A stretch of DNA of 64,000 bases, from NCBI RefSeq assembly GCF_024508235.1, contig NZ_CP101943.1:1054001-1118000 (forward strand), in the 5' to 3' direction. This DNA comes from Halococcus qingdaonensis. Its GTDB lineage: Archaea; Halobacteriota; Halobacteria; Halobacteriales; Halococcaceae. Made by a program: the position numbers and the translations under genes. Numbering within the stretch: position 1 is the stretch's first letter; each line of letters starts with the position of its first letter. The notes below the pieces were generated by a model. The model saw nothing but the letters and a program-made list of their open reading frames with translations. It had not been told where the DNA came from and did not search any database. This document shows, piece after piece, positions 50,686 to 59,827 of the stretch.

Positions 50686-50694
50686 AAATATTAA
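50686..50694 (+). promoter_or_regulatory. TATA box for the methionine synthase operon
   Basis: AAATATTAA is 25-33 nt before the ATG at 50719, giving a nearly leaderless message. Confidence 0.65.
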
Positions 50695-50718
50695 GCGCCG
50701 TCATTCCCCATCCCACCT

Positions 50719-51723
50719 ATGACGGAATTCGTCGCGACGACGCCCGGCGTGTTTCCGCTGCCCGACTGGGCGAAGGACCAGTTGGGGAGCCTGAAGGGCC
50801 ACCAGAAGGAGGACCTCGTCGACGGCAGCGAGGGGACCGAGATCACGGACGTCTACGGGGAGACCCGGGCGACCGTCGCCGACTGGCAGGCGACCGCCGG
50901 ACTCGACAGGGTCGTGGAAGGGCAGCTCCGCTGGGACGACATGCTCGCCCACCCGCTCTGCGTCCACGATGCCGTCGAGACAAGGGGTATCGTCCGCTAC
51001 TACGACAACAACAACTTCTATCGGGAGCCGGTCGTCTCCGGCGAACTCACCTTCGACGGCGATCTCGCCGACGATCTCGACGCGCTTGCCGAGCTCGCTC
51101 CCGACGCGCCGACGCAGGCGGTCGTTCCCGGTCCGTACACGCTCTCGGAACTCGCGACCGACGAGTTCTACGGCGACGAGGCGGCGTTCCTCGATGGCAT
51201 CGCGAACTTCCTCGCGGGCGAGGTGCGAGCGTTTTCCGATGTCGAGACCGTCTTCGTCCTGGAACCGTCACTCGTGACGAACCCGCCGAGCGATGGTGAG
51301 GACGAGCACGCGAGCGAGGCCATCGACCGCGTGGCCGACGCGACCGACGCCGACGTCGTGGTCCAGACCTACTGGGGCGCGCTCACCGAGAAGGTCCACG
51401 CCCACCTGCTCGACGCGGACGTCGACGCCGTGGGCTACGACTTCGTCTCGAATCACGAGGACAACCTCTACAACATCAACGAATACGGAACGAAGGAGGG
51501 GATCGCGCTCGGGCTGGCCGACGGCCAGAACACGCTGGTCGAAGAGCCCGAGAAGATCGCCGAGCGTGTCGCGTGGGTCGACGAGCAGACGCCCGGTGCG
51601 GAGTTCGAAACCATGTACGTCACCACCAACACCGAACTGTTCTACCTGCCGGTGAGTCGCTGTGTCGAGAAGCTTGAAGCGCTGGCTGCGGGCGCTGCCC
51701 GCGCCGCGGAGGTGGCCCAATGA
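50719..51723 (+). CDS. MetE-like domain protein, apparently without zinc ligands
   Basis: A 334-residue protein of the cobalamin-independent methionine synthase/UROD-like barrel type (TTPGVFPLPDWAK, GPYTLSELA). The place that carries the zinc-binding HxC in the catalytic partner reads VVVQTYWGALTE, and the later Cys is absent, so it probably is not catalytic. It likely binds folate or another methyl donor, or scaffolds the partner. Its stop overlaps the partner's ATG by four bases. Confidence 0.8.
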   Translation: MTEFVATTPGVFPLPDWAKDQLGSLKGHQKEDLVDGSEGTEITDVYGETRATVADWQATAGLDRVVEGQLRWDDMLAHPLCVHDAVETRGIVRYYDNNNFYREPVVSGELTFDGDLADDLDALAELAPDAPTQAVVPGPYTLSELATDEFYGDEAAFLDGIANFLAGEVRAFSDVETVFVLEPSLVTNPPSDGEDEHASEAIDRVADATDADVVVQTYWGALTEKVHAHLLDADVDAVGYDFVSNHEDNLYNINEYGTKEGIALGLADGQNTLVEEPEKIAERVAWVDEQTPGAEFETMYVTTNTELFYLPVSRCVEKLEALAAGAARAAEVAQ

Positions 51724-52775
51724 GCCGCGGGCAGTTCCGGCCAGCCGACCACCCGAACGAACACTTCATCCTCACCACCGTCGTGGGGAGCTACCCGAAA
51801 CCGAAGTGGCTCGATCGCGTGCGCGAACTCCACGACGATCCCGAGGGCGAGTTCGACGAGAGCCAATGGGAGGAGGCGACCGACGACGCCGCCCGCCTCA
51901 TCACCCACGAGCACGAGCGCGCGGGGCTCGACGCCGTCGTCGACGGCGAGATGAGACGGAATGAGATGGTCGAGTTCTTCGCCGATCGCATCGAGGGCTA
52001 CGAGTTCAATGGACCAGTCAAGGTCTGGGGCCACAACTACTTCGACAAACCCTCGGTCGTGAACGACGTCGAGTACGACGACTCCTGGCTCGTTTCGGAG
52101 TTCGAGTTCACCGACGGCGTGGCCGATCGCCCGGTGAAGGTGCCGATCACCGGGCCCTACACGCTCGCCAGCTGGAGTTTCAACGAAGCCTACGAGGACG
52201 ATCGCGAGCTCGCGCTCGCGCTCGCGGATCTCGTCAACGAGGAGATCCAGAAGCTGGTCGACGCCGGCGCGCGCTACATTCAGATCGACGAGCCCGCCCT
52301 CGCCACGACGCCCGACGATCACGCGATCGTCGGCGAGGCGCTCGACCGCATCGTCGCCGACCTCCCCGAGGAGGTACGGATCGGCCTGCACGTCTGCTAC
52401 GGCGACTACTCGCGGATCTACCCCGAGATCCTGGAGTTCCCGATCGACGAGTTCGACGTCGAACTCGCCAACGGCGACTACGAGCAGCTCGACGTGTTCA
52501 CGGAGCCGGAGTTCGACCTCGATCTCGCGCTCGGCGTCACCGACGTCCACGTCGCCGAGGTCGAATCGGTCGCCACGATCAAGGCGAACATCCAGAAGGG
52601 CCTGGAGATCGTCCCGCCCGAGCGACTGACGGTGAGCCCCGACTGCGGGGTGAAGCTCCTCCCGCGGGACGTGGCCTATGGCAAGATGGAGAACATGGTC
52701 ACGGCCGCTCGCGAGGTCGAGCGCGAGCTCGACGCCGGCGAGATCGAAGTCGGTGCGGCGGTCGCCGACGACTGA
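51720..52775 (+). CDS. MetE-type methionine synthase catalytic subunit
   Basis: A 351-residue core MetE with all four zinc-site residues visible: His224 and Cys226 in GLHVCYGDY, Glu249 in FDVELANGD, and Cys309 in SPDCGVKLL. Other family motifs are TTVVGSYPKP at the N-terminus, DGEMRRNEM, ITGPYTLA and QIDEPAL. It transfers a methyl group to homocysteine to make methionine. Short archaeal core MetE proteins may use a corrinoid- or other C1-linked methyl donor instead of triglutamyl folate; the donor here is unknown. Second gene of a two-gene operon with a non-zinc paralogue. Confidence 0.88.
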   Translation: MSRGQFRPADHPNEHFILTTVVGSYPKPKWLDRVRELHDDPEGEFDESQWEEATDDAARLITHEHERAGLDAVVDGEMRRNEMVEFFADRIEGYEFNGPVKVWGHNYFDKPSVVNDVEYDDSWLVSEFEFTDGVADRPVKVPITGPYTLASWSFNEAYEDDRELALALADLVNEEIQKLVDAGARYIQIDEPALATTPDDHAIVGEALDRIVADLPEEVRIGLHVCYGDYSRIYPEILEFPIDEFDVELANGDYEQLDVFTEPEFDLDLALGVTDVHVAEVESVATIKANIQKGLEIVPPERLTVSPDCGVKLLPRDVAYGKMENMVTAAREVERELDAGEIEVGAAVADD

Positions 52776-52778
52776 TCT

Positions 52779-54110
52779 CTACTGACGCTCGCGGATCGAC
52801 ATTTCGACCGGATCGGCGGGATGGAGCGTCAGCGTCGGCAGGAAGTCGAACGAGGCGGTCGATTCGAGGTCGAGGTGGTAGTCCTGTGCGACGGTGCCGA
52901 TGATGAACTTCGCTTCGAGCAGCGAGAGCTGTTTGCCGATACACGACCGCGGGCCGGCACCGAACGGGAAGTACGAATAGCTCGGGCGCTCGTTCCGGCG
53001 CGCGGGTTTCCAGCGGTCGGGGTCGAACGTGTCGGGATCGTCGTACCAGCGCGGATCGCGGTGGATGGCCCACTGAGGGAGCATCAGCAGCGAGCCACGC
53101 GGCAGGCGATAGCCACCGAGATCGACCGGGCGCTTCGCAGTTCGAAAGAGGGTGTACACCGGCGGGTAGAGCCGCATCGCCTCGGAGAGCACGCGATCGG
53201 TGTAGTCGAGCTGTCGCACCGTCTCGCTCGTCGGCGGCTCACCGCCCAGCACGGTGTCGAGTTCGTCGTGGAGTCGCGCCTCGACCTCGGGATGGCGCGC
53301 GAGGAGATGCCAGGTGTAGGTGAGCGCGAGCGCCGTCGTGTCGTGGCCCGCGAGCAGCATCGTCATCATCTCGTCGCGGATCAGCTCGCGATCGACCTCG
53401 GCGCTCTCTGACTGTGCGTCGAACAGCAGCGAGAGCATGTCCGGGCCGTCGGCGTGTGGGCCCTGCCGGTCGCGCAGAACGTCACGAAGGACGTCTTCGA
53501 GAACGTCGATCGACTGGCGGTACTCGCGCTGTTCGCGCGTCGGCACCCATTCGGGCATCAAGAAGCCACGGATCGTCGGACTGAACTGATCGCCGACCGG
53601 CTGAAGGCTCTCCTGGACGCGCTCGATCGCCGCGTCGTCGAGCTCGACGCCCATCATCGCGCTGGTGATGATCTTGAGGGTGACTTTCGCCATCGCGATG
53701 TCGACCTGGATGGTTTCGCCCGTGTCCCACCCGGTGGCCATCTCCGCGGCGTACTCGGCCATCAGCCCCGCACAGTCGTCGAGTCGGCTCCTGAGAAACG
53801 CCGGCTGCATCCGCTGGCGCTCGCGTTTCCACGTCCCACCCTCGCTGAGCAACAGGCCGTCACCGAGCAGGTTCCCGAGCGTGTCCGCCTGGAACTGGGG
53901 TTTGCGGTAGGAATCCTCGTCGCTGACGAGCACGCGCTCGATGTCGTCCGGGTTCGTCAGCATGTACGCCTGCTCGGGCCCGAGCGTGAACTGTGCGATG
54001 TCGCCGTAGGCATCCCGGACCGCCGTCATGAACCGCAGCGGGTCCTGAGCGTAGTGATACGAGTTGCCGACCACCGGCAATCCCTTCGGTCCGGGAGGGG
54101 TCGTACTCAT
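52779..54110 (-). CDS. Cytochrome P450
   Basis: A 443-residue P450 starting MSTTPPGPKGLPVVGN (proline-rich hinge). It has the oxygen-binding I-helix AGHDTTALAL, the ExxR motif in LSEAMRLYPP, the PERF-like DPDRWKP, and the haem-Cys loop FPFGAGPRSCIGKQ. No membrane anchor, so it is probably soluble. Electrons likely come from ferredoxin and a reductase. Substrate unknown; the family resembles CYP102/CYP4-type fatty-acid or carotenoid hydroxylases in motif style. The start is fixed by the PPGPKG motif. It converges with the methionine synthase operon, with 3 bp between the stop codons. Confidence 0.9.
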   Translation of the reverse strand: MSTTPPGPKGLPVVGNSYHYAQDPLRFMTAVRDAYGDIAQFTLGPEQAYMLTNPDDIERVLVSDEDSYRKPQFQADTLGNLLGDGLLLSEGGTWKRERQRMQPAFLRSRLDDCAGLMAEYAAEMATGWDTGETIQVDIAMAKVTLKIITSAMMGVELDDAAIERVQESLQPVGDQFSPTIRGFLMPEWVPTREQREYRQSIDVLEDVLRDVLRDRQGPHADGPDMLSLLFDAQSESAEVDRELIRDEMMTMLLAGHDTTALALTYTWHLLARHPEVEARLHDELDTVLGGEPPTSETVRQLDYTDRVLSEAMRLYPPVYTLFRTAKRPVDLGGYRLPRGSLLMLPQWAIHRDPRWYDDPDTFDPDRWKPARRNERPSYSYFPFGAGPRSCIGKQLSLLEAKFIIGTVAQDYHLDLESTASFDFLPTLTLHPADPVEMSIRERQ

Positions 54111-54350
54111 ACCGAAAACAGGGGCCAAAACCACTTGAACGGGCGGAACTGACGGGAAAACGGTACTTTCGCATCGATAGCGAACGGACGATCGTTCGCT
54201 CGATAGCACCGTTGGGTGATCTCCCCTTTTCCCACCTCCCACCTCTCGCCCCCTTCTCCTCTCTCGTTCGGACGAGTTCTCCAACCGGCAGTATAGTAGA
54301 CCGGGAATACCGTGGGTAACCGTCTTATTCCTCAAGACTCTCTCGGGCCC

Positions 54351-54965
54351 ATGCGCCGTCTCCGTCTCGCGCTTGCGCTGGTCGTTCTCGTCGTGGTGAG
54401 CGGCTGTACGCTCCCCGGTGGTCAGCTCACCGCCGAGGCGAACCCCGTTGCGGTCGGGAACGACACCCTCGATCGGACGGGCTACGCGCTCGACGACAGC
54501 GCCACGATCGCGCTCAACGAGACGGTCGGGATCGATGGCGAGGACCGTACAGTCGGTGTGAAAAACCACATCGAGACGTACGCACACGGCGATCACGCGG
54601 GGCGATTCGCCGTCTTCAGTACGCCGAGCCCCGAGGCGAACGGAACACCGATAAACCCGTTCGCGAAGCCGTCCGAGCGCCGCGACGTGGGTCGGATGCT
54701 CGGCGAGGTGAACAACACGAGCGCGCTGACGGTCGAAAACCGCCAGAACGTCACGCTGGTCGGCCAGCCGACGGAGCTGGTGACGTACGCGACGACCAAC
54801 CGCTCCGCCAACGGGACGACACCGGTGTACGTCCACGTCGCAGTCGTCCAGAACGACGGTGATGCGGTGGTCGCCGTCGGCGTCAATCCGCAGTCGGTCG
54901 ATGCCGCCGATGCGACGAAACGGTTAGTCGAAGGCGTCGAATATGGGAAACAGCATGAAGGGTGA
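54351..54965 (+). CDS. DUF6517-like lipoprotein
   Basis: A 204-residue Sec-type lipoprotein: MRRLRLALALVVLVVVSGC, then a mature part with Thr/Asn sequons. It has the DUF6517 pattern (NDTLDRTGYALDD, VGVKNHIETYAHGD, FAVFSTPSPEANGTPINPFA). A CTTATTCC box about 23-30 nt upstream supports ATG 54351. Overlaps the downstream esterase gene by 11 bases. Confidence 0.8.
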   Translation: MRRLRLALALVVLVVVSGCTLPGGQLTAEANPVAVGNDTLDRTGYALDDSATIALNETVGIDGEDRTVGVKNHIETYAHGDHAGRFAVFSTPSPEANGTPINPFAKPSERRDVGRMLGEVNNTSALTVENRQNVTLVGQPTELVTYATTNRSANGTTPVYVHVAVVQNDGDAVVAVGVNPQSVDAADATKRLVEGVEYGKQHEG

Positions 54966-55890
54966 ACTCGATCCACAGGTCGCACAGCTGCTCGATCTCC
55001 TGAGCGAATACGACATCTCGTTGTCGGGCGACGTCGCCGAATCGCGCCAGCAGCTCGATCGAATGCTCGAACTCGCGGGTGACGATCCCGTGGACGTGGG
55101 TCGTGTATCCGATATCACGATCCCGGTCGACGGGCGCGAGCTGCCGGCGCGTGCGTACGTGCCTGATGCCGAAGGACCGTTCCCGACGGTGGCCTTCTTC
55201 CACGGCGGTGGGTTCGTACTCGGGAGCGTGGACGGCTACGACAACCTCTGTCGATTGCTGGCCAAGCGCAGCGACTGTCTGGTGGTGTCGGTCGACTACC
55301 GGCTCGCGCCGGAGCATCCGTGGCCGGCGGCGCTGGAGGACGCCTATGCGGCGACGAACTGGCTCGCGAGCAACGCCGAGCGGCTTTCGGGCGACGGCGA
55401 TCGGCTGGCGGTCGCGGGTGACAGCGCCGGCGGGAACCTCGCGGCGACGGTCTCGTTACTGGCTCGCGAGCGCGGGATGCCCACTATCGACGGGCAGATC
55501 TTGCTGTATCCCGCGACGGCGTATCTCGAACCGATGGACTCGCGCGCGGAGAACGCATCGGGCTACTTCCTCACCGCCGAGGACCTGCTGTGGTTTCTCG
55601 ACCAGTACATCGAGAACGAACTCGACGCGCACAACCCGCTGGCTTTCCCGCTCGCGGCGCGCGATCTCACCGACCTCCCGCCGGCGTTCGTCATGACCAA
55701 CGGGTTCGATCCGCTGCGCGACGAGGGGATCGCCTACGCCGACCGGCTCCGTGAAGCCGGCGTCGCTGTCGAGCACACGAACTACGAGTCGATGATCCAC
55801 GGCTTCCTCAACATGGAGGGGATCGTCGACCGCGCGTACGATGGCATCGACGAGATCGCGGCTTATCTCCGCGACGAACTCGGCGAGTGA
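54955..55890 (+). CDS. Alpha/beta hydrolase, hormone-sensitive-lipase family esterase
   Basis: A 311-residue HSL-family (family IV) esterase. The oxyanion hole motif is FFHGGGFVLGS, the nucleophile is Ser in GDSAGGNLAA, and the acid and His are in GFDPLRDEG and SMIHGFLNMEG. It hydrolyses short to medium acyl esters or related compounds in the cytosol. ATG 54955 (MKGELDPQ) is favoured; ATG 54943 is four codons upstream. It overlaps the lipoprotein gene by 11 bases. Confidence 0.88.
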   Translation: MKGELDPQVAQLLDLLSEYDISLSGDVAESRQQLDRMLELAGDDPVDVGRVSDITIPVDGRELPARAYVPDAEGPFPTVAFFHGGGFVLGSVDGYDNLCRLLAKRSDCLVVSVDYRLAPEHPWPAALEDAYAATNWLASNAERLSGDGDRLAVAGDSAGGNLAATVSLLARERGMPTIDGQILLYPATAYLEPMDSRAENASGYFLTAEDLLWFLDQYIENELDAHNPLAFPLAARDLTDLPPAFVMTNGFDPLRDEGIAYADRLREAGVAVEHTNYESMIHGFLNMEGIVDRAYDGIDEIAAYLRDELGE

Positions 55891-56306
55891 TCCGTGGCGA
55901 CCGCCGATTGGCAGCGGCGCGGTCGCTGTGGCGGTCGCGGCTGCGGCGGATAGTTGTCCTGGTGGATGAAGGGCGAGGTCACGAACGGAGTGAGTGACCG
56001 AGGGCTTCTGCGGTGTTGTGCGGTTGTGGTGCCGTGATGGGTCAGTGTCCGCGCGAACGAAGCGAGGTTCGACCGGAGGGAGAACCTCGAAAGCGAACGG
56101 TGAACGGAGTGAACCGTGAGCAGTGAGCGCGGTTCACGAGAGACGCTTCGCGTCTCTCTGACTCTCGTTCACTCCCTGCGGTCGTTCACGAGAACACCGT
56201 GAACGAGCACGAAGCGCGAGTGAACGGGAGTTTTTAGTCGAAGTTTTTGCGAGGGGTTGAGCGCGCGAGTGAAACGAGCGCGCGACACCCCGAAGTAAAA
56301 AAGTCG
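55891..56306. repeat. Convergent intergenic region packed with inverted repeats and terminator-like T/A runs
   Basis: 416 bp with no gene, between two converging genes. Stems seen: GAGAGACGC-TTC-GCGTCTCTC (56138-56158, 9 bp); CGTTCACG and CGTGAACG (about 56183-56205); and GCGCGC arms (about 56259-56283). Variants of GAACGGAGTGA and GAACGAAGCGAG recur at least four times. Terminator-like TTTTT runs are near 56231-56247 (plus strand) and AAAAAA at 56297-56302 (for korB on the minus strand). Looks like a family of repetitive hairpin elements. Confidence 0.6.
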
Positions 56307-57167
56307 CTAGTAGAACTCGCGGACGAGGTCGGTCGCGTCCTCGGGAGCGCCGTCGGGGATGTCGGCCATGTTCGAGTCGAGGCCGTGGCGTTCGTTGTAA
56401 GGGACCGAGTCCTCGTCCTGGTAGATGACGCCCTGGTATTCGGTGTCGTTGGTGATCTTCTCGCGGGCGGCGTCGCGGTCGGTCGGGTCGTGGTCCTCGT
56501 CCTCGACGTCGACGATGGTGTCGCGGAAGTAGTCGTAGGTGTCGACGTCGTTGAACGTTACGCAGGGGCTATAGACGTTGACGAAGCCGAAGCCGTCGTG
56601 CTCGACAGCCTGCTGGACGATCTCCTCGTGGCGCTGGGCGTCCGAGGAGAACGATTGGGCGATGAAGGTGCCGTCGGCCGCGAGCGCGAGCGCGAGCGGG
56701 TTGACGGGTGACTGTTTCGGACCGTCCGGCGAGGTCGAGGTCTCGAAGTCCTCGCGGCTGGTGGGCGAGAACTGGCCCTTGGTGAGGCCGTAGATGCGGT
56801 TGTCCATCACGACGTAGGTCATGTCCATGTTGCGCCGCGCCGCGTGGACGAAGTGACCCGCGCCGATCGAGTAGCCGTCGCCGTCGCCGCCCGAGACCAT
56901 CACTTCGAGGTCGGGATTGGCGCTTTTGACGCCGATGCCAACGGGGAGTGCGCGCCCGTGAACGCCGTGGAGCGCGTAGCTGTGCATGTACGTTCCGATC
57001 TTGCCCGAGCAGCCGATGCCGGCGACGACGAAGGTGTTGTCGGGGTCGTTGCCCGTGTTGGCGAGCGCCTTCATCATCCCGTTCATGGTGCCGAAGTCGC
57101 CGCAGCCCGGACACCACGTCGGCTGTTTGTCGGACTTGAAGTCGGTGAATCTGACGTCTGAGCTCAT
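56307..57167 (-). CDS. korB: 2-oxoacid:ferredoxin oxidoreductase beta subunit
   Basis: A 286-residue thiamine-diphosphate subunit: WCPGCGDFG at the N-terminus (Fe-S/TPP region), GIGCSGKIG, the TPP-Mg motif GGDGDGYSIGAGH, and NRIYGLTKGQFSPTS. Haloarchaeal KorB/PorB-type enzymes oxidise 2-oxoglutarate or pyruvate with CoA and pass electrons to ferredoxin. The four-base overlap with the alpha gene shows one operon (alpha first). Confidence 0.92.
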   Translation of the reverse strand: MSSDVRFTDFKSDKQPTWCPGCGDFGTMNGMMKALANTGNDPDNTFVVAGIGCSGKIGTYMHSYALHGVHGRALPVGIGVKSANPDLEVMVSGGDGDGYSIGAGHFVHAARRNMDMTYVVMDNRIYGLTKGQFSPTSREDFETSTSPDGPKQSPVNPLALALAADGTFIAQSFSSDAQRHEEIVQQAVEHDGFGFVNVYSPCVTFNDVDTYDYFRDTIVDVEDEDHDPTDRDAAREKITNDTEYQGVIYQDEDSVPYNERHGLDSNMADIPDGAPEDATDLVREFY

Positions 57168-58930
57168 GTGGGGACCTCCTGTGGCGTGTCGAGTTCCTCG
57201 GTGATCCGCTCGGCCAGTTCGTCGGCCTTGAACCGCACGCCATTATATTTGTTTACCCGTTTCAGTCGTGTAAGCGTGTCGTGTTCGATGACGTCGGCGA
57301 ACTGGCCCGTCGCATTACACTCGACGACAATGACGTCGTCGGCGGCCTCGATCTCGTCGGAGAGATCCGGCCGCGGGAACAGATACGGCACCGAGATGAA
57401 CCGGACCGAGACGTCCGCCTCGTCGAGGAAACCGATCGCCTCGCGCATCGCGCCCTCGTTCGAGCCCCACGAGAGCACGAGCGTGTCGGCGTCGCTATCC
57501 CCGAACTCGCGGTAGTCCCACTCTTCCTCTTCCTTCGCGGTCTCGACCTTCTGGTTTCGCTTGTCGACCTGCTCGATGCGCACCTCCTGCTCCTCGGTGC
57601 GTCGACCGAGCTCGTCGTGTTCGAGACCCGTCGTCATGTGTGCGCCGCCCGACGTTCCGGGTAGCGTCCGCGGGCTGATGCCGTCGGCGGCGGGGAAGTG
57701 TGGCTGGAACTGATCGCTGTCGTTCAGCCACGTGTCGATCTCGTCCTCGCCGACGAGCTTGCCGCGGTCGATCTCGACGGCGTCCATGTCGAACTCCTCG
57801 GGGGCGAACGTCTGTTCGGTGACCGCCAGCGCGAGGTCCGAGACCAGATAGACGGGCGTCTGGTATTTCTCGGCGTAATTGAACGCCTCGATCGTCTTGT
57901 GGAAACACTCCGATACCGTCGTCGGCGCGACCACGAACCGCGGGATCTCGCCGTGACCGCCGAACAGCGTCATATTGAGATCGCCCTGTTCCTGCTTGGT
58001 CGGCATCCCCGTCGAGGGGCCCGAGCGCATCACGTCACAGATCACGAGAGGCGTTTCGCTCTGGGCGACGAGGCCGAACGTCTCGGCCATCAGGTCGATT
58101 CCTGGACCCGAGGTGGCGGTCATCGCCCGCGCGCCGGCCCGCGCCGCGCCGAGCGCCATGTTGATCGCCGAGAGTTCGTCCTCGGTCTGCATCACGTGGC
58201 CGCCGTAGCGTTCGAGCCTGCCTTTCAGATACTCCATCACGTCCGTCGCGGGGGTGATGGGATAGCCCGAGTAGAACCGACAGCCGGCGGCGATCGCGCC
58301 CATGCCGATGGCTTCGTCGCCGTTCAGGAGGACGTAGTCGTTGTCGGTGGTTTCGATGTTGTAGCCGAACTCGTCGCGGTCGTACTCCTCCTGGACGTAC
58401 TCCTCGCCGAGACGGGCAGCCTCCTGGTTGTTGTCGATGATCGACTGGCCCTTGTCGCCGAACCGTTTTTCGAGCGCCTCGTCGAGGTTGTCGATCGGGA
58501 AGTTCGCGATCTCACAGGCCGCCCCGAGCGCGACGATGTTCTGCATGATCGCTCCGCCGGCGTCCTCGGCGAGCGATTTGAGCGGTACGGGGAGATCGAT
58601 CATTCCCTCGGGGGCCTCGAAGTCCTCCATCATCGTCCGCTCGCCGTCGTAGATGATGACCGAGCCCTCGTGGAGTTCGTCCATGTTTTCTTCCACTGTT
58701 CGCTGTGTGAGCGCGATGAGGACGTCGAGTCTATCGACGACCGACTCGACGCGTTCGGTCGAACTGCGGACCTTGTAGGCGGTGTAGCCGCCGCGGATGC
58801 GCGAGGCGAAGTCCTTCGAGGTGAAAACCTGTCGGCCCGCGCGCGAGAGCGCTTGGGCGAAGATCTTCCCCGTCGAATTGATGCCGTCGCCGGCCTCCCC
58901 ACCGATGGCCCAGTTCAAATCATCTGGCAT
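57164..58930 (-). CDS. korA: 2-oxoacid:ferredoxin oxidoreductase alpha (gamma-alpha fused) subunit
   Basis: A 588-residue subunit with the gamma domain first (NWAIGGEAGDGINSTGKIFA, about 1-190), then the alpha domain with GDEAIGMGAIAAGCRFYSGYPITPATDV (YPITP motif), and a C-terminal transketolase-like segment. With korB it makes the a2b2 enzyme for 2-oxoglutarate (or pyruvate) oxidation in the TCA cycle. ATG 58930 fits the MPDDLNWAIGGEAGDG opening. Confidence 0.93.
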   Translation of the reverse strand: MPDDLNWAIGGEAGDGINSTGKIFAQALSRAGRQVFTSKDFASRIRGGYTAYKVRSSTERVESVVDRLDVLIALTQRTVEENMDELHEGSVIIYDGERTMMEDFEAPEGMIDLPVPLKSLAEDAGGAIMQNIVALGAACEIANFPIDNLDEALEKRFGDKGQSIIDNNQEAARLGEEYVQEEYDRDEFGYNIETTDNDYVLLNGDEAIGMGAIAAGCRFYSGYPITPATDVMEYLKGRLERYGGHVMQTEDELSAINMALGAARAGARAMTATSGPGIDLMAETFGLVAQSETPLVICDVMRSGPSTGMPTKQEQGDLNMTLFGGHGEIPRFVVAPTTVSECFHKTIEAFNYAEKYQTPVYLVSDLALAVTEQTFAPEEFDMDAVEIDRGKLVGEDEIDTWLNDSDQFQPHFPAADGISPRTLPGTSGGAHMTTGLEHDELGRRTEEQEVRIEQVDKRNQKVETAKEEEEWDYREFGDSDADTLVLSWGSNEGAMREAIGFLDEADVSVRFISVPYLFPRPDLSDEIEAADDVIVVECNATGQFADVIEHDTLTRLKRVNKYNGVRFKADELAERITEELDTPQEVPT

Positions 58931-59109
58931 GTGCTGGCCCCGGCTACGCCATCTGCGGACGAAAAGGCTTCGGAACGACCATCAACATTTTCGACGGATA
59001 CAGTTCCGCTACAGCCCGCAGCACCGGCCAAACCCATGGATGCGACGTGTTTGCGCCGCGTTGCTCGCCGAATCGAAGTCCATTTGCCCGGGCCACGCCG
59101 AGCGCCGAC

Positions 59110-59751
59110 ATGGAGCCGACACGCACTCGCATCCGCGCCGTCCGGGACGTCGGGCCGGACGCAATCGCGCTCGATCTCGAAACACCGGAGGAGTTCGACG
59201 CCCGACCGGGCCAATTCGTCAAACTCTCGCTCGACGTCGATGGCGAACGTCTCTCGCGGTTCTACACGCTCTCCTCGCCGGGTGTCGAGGGGGAGTTCGA
59301 GATCACCGTCGCCGTCGATCCTGATGGCGACGTCGGTCCGAAACTCGCTTCCCTGGAACCCGACGATACGATCGTCGTCGCCGGGCCCTTCGGCAACGCC
59401 TACTACGAGGACGAATCCCGCACGACCGTCCTCGCCGGCGGGCCGGGCGTCGGCCCCGCCATCGGCATCGCCGAGCGCACGCTCGCCGACGGCGGGGACA
59501 GCGCCGTCGTCTATCGTGACGACGATCCCATCCACGACGAGCGCCTCACAGCCCTCGACGAGGCGGGTGCTGTCATCACCGTTCTCGACGGCGACGAACC
59601 GATGACCGACGCCGTCGCCGACGTGCTCGCGGGCACGCCCGATGAGCAGGTGCTCGTCTACGGCTTCGCCGACTTCCTCGACGCCGCCACCGACGCGCTC
59701 CAGGCCGCCGGCGGCGACCCCGACCGCGCGAAAGTCGAGAACTTCGGCTGA
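59110..59751 (+). CDS. FAD/NAD(P)-binding ferredoxin-reductase-like oxidoreductase
   Basis: A 213-residue flavin reductase of the FNR type: FAD-binding barrel with RFYTLSSPG (RxYS/T motif, near residue 52), and nucleotide-binding half with VLAGGPGVGPAIGIAE. It lacks an Fe-S domain. It may move electrons between NAD(P)H and ferredoxin; the P450 (5 kb away) or KorAB (adjacent, divergent) are possible partners. ATG 59110 is chosen by the start of the barrel. Confidence 0.82.
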   Translation: MEPTRTRIRAVRDVGPDAIALDLETPEEFDARPGQFVKLSLDVDGERLSRFYTLSSPGVEGEFEITVAVDPDGDVGPKLASLEPDDTIVVAGPFGNAYYEDESRTTVLAGGPGVGPAIGIAERTLADGGDSAVVYRDDDPIHDERLTALDEAGAVITVLDGDEPMTDAVADVLAGTPDEQVLVYGFADFLDAATDALQAAGGDPDRAKVENFG

Positions 59752-59827
59752 ATTTTCGCTCTGATAAGCGTGCGAGCGTCGGGCGAAAACTGCGATCGAT
59801 TCTTACCTTCTGTCGTACTGCCGCACC

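Noticed and set aside
55891-56306. Possible structured non-coding RNA
   Set aside because: Stems are short, repeated and symmetric, as in terminator/repeat elements; no RNase P, SRP or H/ACA signature seen.
57698-59605. 635-codon plus-strand frame across korA
   Set aside because: Antisense to korA, and its 3' part is out of frame with the true flavin reductase gene.
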